From positions 59,306 to 123,305 of the forward strand of contig NZ_GL890964.1 of the NCBI RefSeq assembly GCF_000211815.1: a DNA stretch of 64,000 nucleotides. Reading direction: 5' to 3'. The number at the start of each line of letters is the position of its first letter. Within the stretch, counting starts at the first letter, position 1. Below, piece by piece: positions 26,038 through 34,122 of this stretch. The notes below the pieces were generated by a model. That model was not told where the DNA came from and searched no databases. It saw only the letters and a list, made by a program, of their open reading frames with translations. The position numbers and the translations under genes are program-made. Origin of the DNA: Moorena producens 3L. GTDB taxonomy: Bacteria; Cyanobacteriota; Cyanobacteriia; Cyanobacteriales; Coleofasciculaceae.

Positions 26038-26364
26038 TTGAGATTGGGTTTTATGATTTGGGAAGTGATTAACCGGACTTGATCTAACATCAACTTAGTT
26101 TTGACGAAGATCAGAAGTTGATATGTAGAGTGTGTAGGTCTTGGTGTGCATACTGAAAAACCCTTGATTGTTAGCTTCTAAAAACTTATCGGGGTTCAGC
26201 GTATGTTTTATGCCGAAGAACGATTTTTTTTTCGAAACTTCTCAAAACTGACCTAGACCATTGGGTGAACAATATTCACCGAAGCCTTGCTCCACTTGAG
26301 CTCAAACCAATTTCCAAACCTAGGTCTGATCAAGGGAACAGGACTTACTCAAAACTGGAATCCA
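26038..26364. repeat. 327-bp direct repeat, copy A (leader region of the aryl operon)
   Basis: The first of two collinear direct repeats with a constant offset of 376 bases and only scattered substitutions. It begins 13 bases upstream of the DAHP synthase ATG, so it must contain the 5' leader and probably the promoter. It holds a 6-bp perfect palindrome GGTGAA-N5-TTCACC at 26264-26280 and a minus-strand 18-codon ORF at 26095-26151. Confidence 0.9.
26095..26151 (-). other. Possible 18-residue leader peptide ORF before the DAHP synthase
   Basis: On the minus strand, ATG at 26151 opens an 18-codon frame (MHTKTYTLYISTSDLRQN) ending 70 bases before the DAHP synthase start. AAGGG lies about nine bases upstream. 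The frame is kept in repeat copy B (26471-26527) with three substitutions, all amino-acid changing. That argues against strong coding selection. No downstream terminator hairpin was found. Confidence 0.25.
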
Positions 26365-26413
26365 AACCCTATAAGTGGTAAGTTGAGTTAGTAACGCACC
26401 CTACCAGTAGCCC

Positions 26414-26740
26414 TTGAGATTGGGTTGTCTGATTTGGGAAGTGATTAACCGGACTTGATCTAACATCAACTTAGTTTGGACGAAGATCAGAATTTGATAT
26501 GTAGAGTGTGTAGGTCTTGCTGTGCATACTGAAAAACCCTTGATTGTTAGCTTCTAAAAACTTTTCGGGGTTCAGCGTATGTTTTATGCCGAAGAACGAT
26601 TTTTTTTTCGAAACTTCTCAAAACTGACCTAGACCATTGGGTGAACAATATTCACCGAAGCCTTGCCCCACTTGAGCTGAAACCAATTTCCACACCTAGG
26701 TCTCATCAAGGCAACAGGACTTACTCAAAACTGGACTCCA
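26414..26740. repeat. 327-bp direct repeat, copy B
   Basis: The second copy of the leader repeat. It includes the palindrome GGTGAA-N5-TTCACC at 26640-26656. Between the copies (26365-26413) lies a short stretch with one arm of the GTAACGCACCCTAC repeat. Confidence 0.9.
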
Positions 26741-26806
26741 GGAAAATTGGCGTACACCAATTACCAATTACCGATTACCAAGTCAACTTCGTAAGTCCTA
26801 GCAGGA

Positions 26807-27115
26807 ATGAATACTTCCACCCAAGCTAGGGGTGAAGCGTTCCTGAAGTCAATTGAGAGCTTGCCTTGGGTTCACTATCATGGTCACATAGCGCGTTCGC
26901 GTAGCGTGGCCGAAAGGCCATCGCATTCGCGGCTCTTTGGTATCGACAGGCAACAGCGGTAGTGTTTCTGTCTGACCGGGAGGGATTTGGACTACCGATT
27001 GCCGAAGCCGCATCATTTGGTCGCTTTGTGGTGGTATCTCAAGGGAATCAAGCCGGTTTGGAAGCAGGGGGGTCTGCCATCATCACCGTTGATCCTGATC
27101 AGCCCAGGGAGGCAG
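26807..27115 (+). pseudogene. Stray internal fragment of the GT4 glycosyltransferase gene
   Basis: This segment copies bases 8984-9266 of the intact GT4 gene. It retains ATGAATACTTCCACCCAAGC, the GFGLPIAEAASFG coding region and the end at GGGAGGCAG. Relative to the parent it carries an insertion of about 28 bases at the parental HIP1 site (9069-9076), giving GCGCGTTCGCGTAGCGTGGC and onward at 26891-26924. It cannot encode a functional enzyme. The 27116-27288 stretch beyond it is non-coding and leads into the 3' end of the PKS gene. Confidence 0.9.
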
Positions 27116-27288
27116 AAGATCAGGAAACCCCCTGGAAGAACTCCTAGCTGCGATCGCGGTAGAGCAACCACCCACGAAAAACTTAGCACTAGCCAGATAT
27201 CCGGCTGCTGACTGGATTACGAAACAGGTAATAGTCAGGACAAAACTAACTCCATCTTTGCCCCTTGGGGAAGAATGATGGATCCAAA

Positions 27289-30200
27289 CTAGGACTTGGA
27301 TAACTTCTTTTTAAAGACATCCGAGTTGAACTTAGCAGCGATTAGTTGAGGGCTGTTCGACCCCAGAAGGTATGGCAAAATGCTCATGGCTTCTTCTGGT
27401 TGCCATGGGTCTACTCCTATGCGCTTCAATAAGGTCTTGACCTGTTCAGACACCATGGCACTTCCAGACCAGGGTGCCCAATTGATGCTCAAAGCAGGTA
27501 ATCCTAGGGCTTGACGATGATGTGCGATCGCATTCAGGAAAGCATTAGCAGCAGCGTAATCGGCTTTTCCCTGACAGCCCCACAGGGAGGCAATTGAGGA
27601 GAAGCATACGAAAAAGTCTAGGTTCATCTCTTGGGTAAGTTTATGCAGCAGCCATGCCCCCATTACTTTAGGTTGCAGGGTAGCCTGAAGTACATTCAGG
27701 TCCATCCCTTGTATCTCCTGATAATTTTCAATCCCGGCAGCATGGATAACACCTTTGAGGGGAATCTGAGTGTTACGCAAGTGTTCAAATACCTCAGACA
27801 TCTCATCCTGATTACTGACATCAGCCTGAGCCACAATCACCTTGGCTCCCATGGCTTTGAGTTCTTGAACCGCGTTAACCCGTTTCCAAGACTCACTGTC
27901 TTGGGGTAAGCTTGCCCACTGATCTGATGGTGGAAGTTCTCGGCGTCCTAGTAGCACTAGGTTTTTTGCCCCTTGTTCAACCATCCACCGGGCAACCTGG
28001 AGTCCTAAACTGCCCAAGCCACCAGTAATCAGGTAGATACCATCAGCCTGTAGAGTTAAAGATTCGGTTTGAGTGGGTTTGCTAGATACCAGGCGAGCCA
28101 CATAGCGTTTTCCCTGGCGGAATGCTACATGGTCTTCCCCGTCTCCGTGCCAAATTTCTGAGAACAGAGCCATGGCCTGTTGCGTAGCACCCTTATGATC
28201 AGAATTATCAGAATTATCAGAATTATCAGATATAGATGGGTCTAAATCCAGTAGCCCTCCCCAAATTTCAGAGTGTTCTAGGCCAATTACTCGTGCCATG
28301 CCCCACAAAGAGGCTTGAGCCAGTGCTACCGGAGCAGGGTTGGCTTCCACTGCTTGGCTGCCAGAGGTTACTAACCACAATTTCGGTAAGGTTGAACTAC
28401 CAGTATTGACCAGTGCCTGAACTAGTCCCTGAACTAGGTGCAGTACGCTTCCACAACTCAATACGTGAGACTCTTCGAGAGAGGATGGTGTGAGTGCTTC
28501 AGACTGTTCAGTCTCTAGACTCCACAGATGAATTACTCCATGACAGGGCAATGGATTATTTCCAAGAATTTCCTGGAACAGCCGCTTAAAATGATTGGGA
28601 TCAGCAGGGTTGATGGTTCCAAGTCCTCCTGGTAGGCTTTGGTCAACTTCACCTGGATAAATCAGGCAACAGCTCTGACCATGCGATCGCAAATTTTCTG
28701 CTAATGCCTGTCCTACGCCACCGTAATCCGCAAAGATCACCCATTGACCAGGCTCAGTTGCTTCAGTGGCCTGAGTTTCTGCTTCGGGTGTACGCTCTTG
28801 AAGTTGCCACTGAATCTCGTACAGGGAATCCTCGACCAGGGAATCGGTCAGGGACTCTGGGGTAACCTCCTGTTGCTCTTCCCCTACCAACAAGTTCGGT
28901 AGTGGTGTTTGAGATGGTGTTTGAGATTTCTGCTCTACCCAATACCGTTCTTTCTGCCAAGGGTAGCAGGGTAAACTCACAACCCGAGAATTGGAAGATC
29001 GGAATAGTTTATGCAACGCGACTGTAAAGCCCTGGGTGTAGAGTTTACCTAGAGAGGTGAGCATGGTGGCCCGTTCCCCCTGACTAGGGCGTAGGGAGGG
29101 TAAGACAACCCCCGCTTGATCGAGATGGTTGAGGGTTTGAGCAATATATCCGGAAAGGACAGGGTCAGGGCTAATTTCTAAGAAGATGGTATGACCAGCT
29201 TCCACTAGCGCTTCAATAGCTGGAGCAAAGCGGACAGGTTGCCTGATATTTTGCCCCCAGTAGATAGCATCGAAAGCTGAACCTTCACTAGAGCTACCGG
29301 TAACTGTAGAGTAGATGGGAATAGTTTCTGGCTGGGGTTCGAGCCCTTCCAGTTCCTGCACCAATTCCTGCTGAAAGGGTTCCATTTGGGAACTATTGAA
29401 GGCATAATTCACTGGCAGCAATTGGCATAACACCGACCGTTGCCGCTGTGCCAGGAATTCAAGGAATAATTCCATTGCTGTAGACTCTCCAGACACCACC
29501 GTTGAGGTGGGACTGTTAATTGCTGCGATGCCTAGGTTGGGGTTTGCCGATTCGAAAATAGGATCGTATTCAGACAACAGTTGTTCTGTATCCGCTACGG
29601 AGAGTTCCAATGCTGCCATCTTGCCATTGCCTGTAGCTTGCTGCATCACGCGACCGCGATCGCAAATTAACTTCACAGCATCGGTTAAGCTCAGAGTACC
29701 AGCAATGTGAGCTGCTGCAACTTCACCTACACTGTGACCCACCACTGCTTTTGGCTCTATGCCCCAAGAACGCCACAGCCGAGCCAAGGCAACTTGTAGG
29801 GCAAAAATAGCAGGCTGAGCAATTTCCGTTTCCCCAAGGCGGGATTCAGACTCGTCCGCTGTTAACTCCGCTAACAATGACCAGTTAGCCTGGGAGCGAA
29901 TCAGGGCATCGCACTCGTCTATAGCCCCTCGAAATACTGGTTCCGATTGCAGTAGCTCCCGTCCCATCCCCCACCATTGAGGCACCTGACCAGAGCAAAC
30001 AAAAACTACATTCGGGGGGCGGTTGCCCGGTTCACTACCACCAGCTAGGTCAACATCTGAGGGGTCTTGGAGTAAATCTTGCAGGCGCTCCTTCGCGTCT
30101 TCAGGGGAGTTAACTACCACAGCTAAGCGGTGTTGATGGTGAGTGCGCCGGACACTAGCGGTGTAGCAAATGTCCTCTAATAAGGTAGGGTCGATATCTC

Positions 30201-31605
30201 TAGTGGCTAACCAGTCTTGATAAGCCTGAGCCAGGGATTTGACCGCTTCTGGACTATGGGCTGAGAGCGGTAGTAAGTAGGGTGGCTTGAGGGGTCTTGT
30301 CTGATCCGGGACTTGGGAGGATTCAGGAGCTTGTTCTAAGATCACATGGGCGTTAGTACCGGCAAACCCAAAGGAACTGACCCCAGCCTTGGCTAAACCA
30401 AACTCCTCAGGCCAAGGACTTAGAGTCTGCTGAACCCGTAGCGGTAGAGTATCGAAGGGAATATCGGGGTTAGGGTCTTCAAAGTGCAAGCTGGGGGGTA
30501 GTTGTTTATGTTTGAGGGATAAGGCAACTTTGATTAAACTAGCAATGCCAGCAGCAGCTTCCAAATGGCCAATATTGGTTTTAACTGCTCCGACAGCACA
30601 ATAGTTTCCCTCCTGACGATCAGTGGCAAGCACGGAAGCGAGGGCGATCATTTCCATGGGATCTCCCAGGGGTGTGCCAGTACCATGGGCTTCAATGTAG
30701 CTAATTTCCGAGGGTGCTACGCCAGCATTGTCTAAGGCTTGAGCGATCAGTTCTTCTTGAGCTGAACCATCGGGAACCGTCAGTCCCTTGCTACGACCAT
30801 CGTGGTTAACCGCACTGCCTCGGATAGTGGCGTAAATCGGGTCATTATCAGCTAATGCCTGGGATAGGGGCTTGAGGACAATGCAACCTGCTCCTTCACT
30901 GCGAACGTAGCCATTGGCTTTGGCATCAAAGGCTTTGCAGCGACCATCGGGAGACAGGGCTTTTAGCTTACTTAGGGCAATGTGACCAATGGGTGACAGG
31001 ATAATATTCACACCCCCAGCCAAAGCCAAGGTAGACTCTCGAGTCCAAAGACTCTGACAGGCCAGGTGAACTGCAACCATTGAGGAAGAGCAGGCGGTGT
31101 CGATTGCGATCGCAGGGCCTTTAAAGTCGAATAAATAGGAAAGGCGACCAGCGGCAATATTCAAGGCATTACCGGTCAGATCGTATCCTTGGGGCTGAGT
31201 GGAATAATCTGGATGAGTGTAGCTGTAATCATTGTTGGAAATTCCCACAAATACTCCAGTTCGGGAGCCAGCCAAGTGGTCTCGCACCTGTCCTGCATCT
31301 TCCAGGGCTTCCCAAGCCACCTCTAGCAATAGCCGTTGTTGGGGGTCCATGGCAGTGGCTTCTTGGGGGGAGATGCCGAAGAAGTGGGGGTCAAACTGGT
31401 CTACTTGGGGCAAAAAGCCCCCGTAGCGAGAGTTCATTTTGCCAGGAGTATCTGGGTCAGAATCATAGAGGTCATCGAGATCCCAACGGGTTTTGGGGAT
31501 TTCAGTAATGGCATCGACTCCATCACATAATAATTGCCAAAAAGCCTCTGGATTTTCGGCACCAGGAAAACGACACCCGATGCCAATTATTGCAATTGGT
31601 TCCAT
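27289..31605 (-). CDS. Type I PKS module KS-AT-KR without carrier protein, possibly decaying
   Basis: A 1438-residue polyketide synthase. The ketosynthase (residues 1-425) has the active-site DTACSSS (Cys172), EAHGTGTPLGD and NIGHLEAAAG. The acyltransferase has GHSVGE (Ser625). The ketoreductase has TGGLGSLG near 1195, FSSIASLWG and ADYAAANAF near 1350. The KR is preceded by its structural half; no DH or ER is seen. The protein stops soon after the KR (NSDVFKKKLSKS), so the usual C-terminal ACP is absent. In the AT the family motif (H/Y)A(F/S)H reads YAFNS, so the catalytic His is Asn737. A dead ACP gene lies 218 bases upstream. The module may be non-functional or depend on trans partners. 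Confidence 0.93.
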   Translation of the reverse strand: MEPIAIIGIGCRFPGAENPEAFWQLLCDGVDAITEIPKTRWDLDDLYDSDPDTPGKMNSRYGGFLPQVDQFDPHFFGISPQEATAMDPQQRLLLEVAWEALEDAGQVRDHLAGSRTGVFVGISNNDYSYTHPDYSTQPQGYDLTGNALNIAAGRLSYLFDFKGPAIAIDTACSSSMVAVHLACQSLWTRESTLALAGGVNIILSPIGHIALSKLKALSPDGRCKAFDAKANGYVRSEGAGCIVLKPLSQALADNDPIYATIRGSAVNHDGRSKGLTVPDGSAQEELIAQALDNAGVAPSEISYIEAHGTGTPLGDPMEMIALASVLATDRQEGNYCAVGAVKTNIGHLEAAAGIASLIKVALSLKHKQLPPSLHFEDPNPDIPFDTLPLRVQQTLSPWPEEFGLAKAGVSSFGFAGTNAHVILEQAPESSQVPDQTRPLKPPYLLPLSAHSPEAVKSLAQAYQDWLATRDIDPTLLEDICYTASVRRTHHQHRLAVVVNSPEDAKERLQDLLQDPSDVDLAGGSEPGNRPPNVVFVCSGQVPQWWGMGRELLQSEPVFRGAIDECDALIRSQANWSLLAELTADESESRLGETEIAQPAIFALQVALARLWRSWGIEPKAVVGHSVGEVAAAHIAGTLSLTDAVKLICDRGRVMQQATGNGKMAALELSVADTEQLLSEYDPIFESANPNLGIAAINSPTSTVVSGESTAMELFLEFLAQRQRSVLCQLLPVNYAFNSSQMEPFQQELVQELEGLEPQPETIPIYSTVTGSSSEGSAFDAIYWGQNIRQPVRFAPAIEALVEAGHTIFLEISPDPVLSGYIAQTLNHLDQAGVVLPSLRPSQGERATMLTSLGKLYTQGFTVALHKLFRSSNSRVVSLPCYPWQKERYWVEQKSQTPSQTPLPNLLVGEEQQEVTPESLTDSLVEDSLYEIQWQLQERTPEAETQATEATEPGQWVIFADYGGVGQALAENLRSHGQSCCLIYPGEVDQSLPGGLGTINPADPNHFKRLFQEILGNNPLPCHGVIHLWSLETEQSEALTPSSLEESHVLSCGSVLHLVQGLVQALVNTGSSTLPKLWLVTSGSQAVEANPAPVALAQASLWGMARVIGLEHSEIWGGLLDLDPSISDNSDNSDNSDHKGATQQAMALFSEIWHGDGEDHVAFRQGKRYVARLVSSKPTQTESLTLQADGIYLITGGLGSLGLQVARWMVEQGAKNLVLLGRRELPPSDQWASLPQDSESWKRVNAVQELKAMGAKVIVAQADVSNQDEMSEVFEHLRNTQIPLKGVIHAAGIENYQEIQGMDLNVLQATLQPKVMGAWLLHKLTQEMNLDFFVCFSSIASLWGCQGKADYAAANAFLNAIAHHRQALGLPALSINWAPWSGSAMVSEQVKTLLKRIGVDPWQPEEAMSILPYLLGSNSPQLIAAKFNSDVFKKKLSKS

Positions 31606-31822
31606 GTTAAAAATCCTTTTAATTACAACGTAATAGTCTTGAAATTGAGTCTTATTGATTAGTCAATTTATGTGTGGCGTGTAATAGTCAAGACTAAAGT
31701 TATTGGGGAGCATCCCATTGCTGTCAATCTAGGATCTAAACCAATCAATTGCAATACTAGAGATAACAGCATTTTTTCATGATACTTTTTCCAAATTGTA
31801 ATGCTCCGATTTATTGTTAAAA

Positions 31823-32077
31823 CTATGAATCTTGAACTAAGCGCTGAGCAAGTTATTCAACTGTTGGATAGTTAAAAATTAAGACTGGATTAAATTCACG
31901 TCCAAGCCACTTTTATAACCGTCCCAGCAAAATCAAAGCCTGGCTATAATCTAAATCATAGTTATCAAAAGGCTCATTAATATCAATATCAGCTGGTTCC
32001 ATTTCCAGACGCTCAGCTAACTGATCAATTAACCAAGTTTTAATTTCGTCTTGAGTAATAGTAATAGATTGGGCCAT
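31823..32077 (-). pseudogene. Dead stand-alone ACP gene upstream of the PKS
   Basis: From ATG at 32077 the frame encodes an 84-codon acyl carrier protein of the loading type (EIKTWLIDQLAERLEMEP, then LILLGRL*KWLGREFNP). It is broken by TAA at codon 55 (31913-31915) and TAA at codon 75. The phosphopantetheine Ser of the GLDS motif is replaced: the segment reads YDLDYSQA. The arrangement ACP-then-PKS resembles starter-loading genes of cyanobacterial lipopeptide pathways. It is too short and broken to be functional. Confidence 0.85.
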
Positions 32078-32400
32078 TTGCCTAACTCTGGTATTTTTTT
32101 CATGGTGACTACAGTAAGGTTTGGTTTGGTTTGGATATCAATTATCCTGTCAGCCTGCAACAACGTTTTACTGCCTTTTGGTAATTGGTAATTTGCAATT
32201 GATAATAGCGGTAATTTTACCGAGCATCGATTACCAATAACCCGACAATCTTTTGTTGCATCCCTTTTAGAGAAGGGGTATGATATTCAACTTATTGTAC
32301 CAAGTTGTTCTATTTATTTGTCTGGGTCACTCAGAGAAGTTACGCAGCTATTTACAAAACTTTATAATTTTTCTGCAATGGTAGTAAAAGTTACCAGGGG

Positions 32401-32450
32401 GCGGGCGTTTGGGGAGATGGGGAGATGGGGAGATGGGGAGTTGATGTAGG
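32401..32450. repeat. (GGGGAGAT)n short tandem repeat
   Basis: Four octameric GGGGAGAT units lie directly before a copy of the GGTGGGCAGTG hairpin repeat. They are part of the non-coding 31.6-33.4 kb stretch, which otherwise holds the dead ACP, hairpin repeats and a toxin-antitoxin remnant. Confidence 0.7.
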
Positions 32451-32512
32451 GTGGGCAGTGGTTGATACAGATCAGATTAGCTGACCAAGCCCGTTGGTAG
32501 CCACTGCCCACC
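32450..32512. repeat. GGTGGGCAGTG hairpin repeat, copy 1
   Basis: A 63-bp element with terminal arms GGTGGGCAGTG and CACTGCCCACC and a conserved internal AAGCCCGTTG segment. It is one of five copies in this window. Confidence 0.9.
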
Positions 32513-32580
32513 ATCGGATTAATCACAATGGTGCCAGATCTCAGGAGTCCAGTAGGGTACGTTAATATAATGTAACGCTC

Positions 32581-32745
32581 TCAATAAACATAGAAACTAT
32601 AGCGTTTTTCATAGCTATTAGGCTTATAATGATTATCAGCCAGTAATCTTAATTTTGCTTCAATTTTTTGCTTTAAATTCGGTTGACGTTTAATGATTGC
32701 CTTAAAAGCTCGTTTAAATGATGAAGTTAAAATTAAATTAGTCAT
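32581..32745 (-). pseudogene. Truncated RelE/YafQ-like toxin
   Basis: A 54-residue frame beginning MTNLILTSSFKRAFKAIIKR, then QPNLKQKIEAKLRLLADNHY. It matches the N-terminal half of RelE/YafQ-type mRNA interferases. It overlaps the antitoxin stop by eight bases. The C-terminal half that would carry the catalytic residues is missing: the sequence runs into a repeat (ATAGTTTCTATGTTTATTGA) also present at about 33302-33336. The toxin is therefore probably inactive. Confidence 0.65.
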
Positions 32746-32920
32746 TGTTTAATTCGGCGATAACATCATCAACTGTACCCCGAAAAACGTTACCTTGTTG
32801 ATATTCTTGGTGAGCTTTAGTAATATTAACAGTGATTTCTTCTCTTCTTTGTTCAATTTGTCTATGTCTAACAATATTAATTAAATCGTTCTGTTCATCT
32901 AAATAAAGAGCGTCAATCAT
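32738..32920 (-). CDS. Antitoxin-like small protein
   Basis: A 60-residue protein (MIDALYLDEQNDLINIVRHR, ending FRGTVDDVIAELNND) of a type often found upstream of RelE-like toxins in cyanobacteria. Its stop overlaps the start of the truncated toxin gene, typical of toxin-antitoxin operons. It probably remains expressed as a relic of the pair. Direct DNA or toxin binding cannot be judged. Confidence 0.6.
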   Translation of the reverse strand: MIDALYLDEQNDLINIVRHRQIEQRREEITVNITKAHQEYQQGNVFRGTVDDVIAELNND

Positions 32921-33039
32921 TTATAAAATTTGATTGAAGTTACTTGTTATAATTTTTTCCTCTTTTGTCAAAAAAAATCTTATTTTACTCTAATTTAATC
33001 TAATTTATTCCTAGAGGGGCGACAAGCGCCCCTCTAGGT

Positions 33040-33180
33040 TGTATGTAAGCATATGCGCTACTTGAGGTGCTGCGCGAACAGCTATCAGCCGTGAGCCAAA
33101 GGCTCACGCTTGGCCTTGGCCGTTGGCCACGCTACGCGAATGGCCACGCTGCTTGAGGTGCGAACAGCCGTCAGCTAATT
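33040..33180. repeat. Cluster of HIP1-type palindromic repeats
   Basis: GCCTTGGCCGTTGGCCACGC, CTACGCGAATGGCCACGC and GTGAGCCAAAGGCTCACGC are interlocking palindromes of the same class as at 1.66, 36.4, 42.5 and 44.9 kb. No gene is present. Confidence 0.7.
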
Positions 33181-33201
33181 AACGGGAGGTAGTTCACCTA
33201 G

Positions 33202-33259
33202 GGTGGGCAGTGCTTAATACAGATAACCTTACAAAGCCCGTTGCTAGGCACTGCCCACC
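33202..33259. repeat. GGTGGGCAGTG hairpin repeat, copy 2
   Basis: A 58-bp copy with perfect 11-bp arms GGTGGGCAGTG/CACTGCCCACC. It is followed at 33270-33336 by the element that truncates the toxin at 32.58 kb. Confidence 0.9.
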
Positions 33260-33442
33260 ATAGCAATCTTGTAGGGTAAGTTACTATAATGTAACGCACC
33301 ATCTCAATAAACATAGAAACTATAGCGTTTTTCATAGGTACGAGGTAAACAATTTTTTTTTCTATTGCCTCTTGCCTCTTGCCTCTTGCCTGCTCCCTGC
33401 TCCCTAAAAAAAAGTACCTCACCTAATTCAAAACCGCTATAT

Positions 33443-34000
33443 ATGACCACTGCCACTCCACCCCTAACCTTAGAGGAGTTCCTCAAACTCCCAGAAACCA
33501 AACCCCGATCAGAATTTATTAATGGGGAAATCGTGATTAAGCCCATGCCACAAGGCCAACATAGTCTGCTTCAGATTGAGTTGTGTCAAGCTATCAATCG
33601 AGTCGCTAATCCCAACAAAATTGCCAAGGCTTTCCCCGAACTGCGCTGTACCTTTGGGGGTCAATCAATTATTCCCGACATCACAGTCTTTCGTTGGGAA
33701 AACATCCCCATTGAACCAACTGGCAAAATTGCCAACCGCTTTGAAATATCTCCAGATTGGGCAATCGAAATTCTTTCCCCAGACCAAAGACAAACCAAAG
33801 TCCTGAGCAACCTGATCCACTGTTTGCGTCACGGAACTGAACTAGGATGGTTAATTGATCCGGAAGAAGAAAGTATTATCGTGATCGATCAGACTCAACG
33901 ATTGGAAATTCTTTCAGCAACGTCTACGTTACCGATTCTCAATGGAGTAGAGTTAGAACTAACAGTTGAGGAAGTTTTTGGGTGGTTAACCCTAGGGTAG
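33443..34000 (+). CDS. Uma2 family endonuclease (DUF820)
   Basis: A 185-residue PD-(D/E)XK-fold protein of the Uma2 family, which is greatly expanded in cyanobacteria. It has the N-terminal LTLEEFLKLPETKPRSEFIN and the conserved GGQSIIPDITVF and PDWAIEILSPDQ segments with the putative nuclease Asp and Glu. GWLIDP follows. The biological role of the family is not settled; restriction-like or mobile-element functions are suggested. The start at 33443 (MTTATPPLT) matches family N-termini; the longer frame begins in heptameric repeats. Confidence 0.85.
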   Translation: MTTATPPLTLEEFLKLPETKPRSEFINGEIVIKPMPQGQHSLLQIELCQAINRVANPNKIAKAFPELRCTFGGQSIIPDITVFRWENIPIEPTGKIANRFEISPDWAIEILSPDQRQTKVLSNLIHCLRHGTELGWLIDPEEESIIVIDQTQRLEILSATSTLPILNGVELELTVEEVFGWLTLG

Positions 34001-34059
34001 ACCGTATCAATCTTAATTTGGTGCGTTACATTTGATGCTTCGCACCCTACAAGAGCTTA

Positions 34060-34118
34060 CTGATAACTAATAACTGATAGCTGATAGCTGATAACTGATA
34101 GCTGATAACTGATAGCTT
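34060..34118. repeat. Heptameric repeat (CTGATAR)n
   Basis: Tandem CTGATAG/CTGATAA units end at the 3' side of the pentapeptide-repeat gene. A GGTGCGTTAC...GCACCCTAC half-palindrome lies just before at 34020-34052. Confidence 0.75.
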
Positions 34119-34122
34119 ACCC

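Noticed and set aside
26095..26151. Aromatic amino-acid attenuator leader peptide for the DAHP synthase
   Set aside because: Only two Tyr, no Phe/Trp run, no terminator hairpin before the gene, and the three differences between the copies are all non-synonymous; kept only as a low-confidence ORF.
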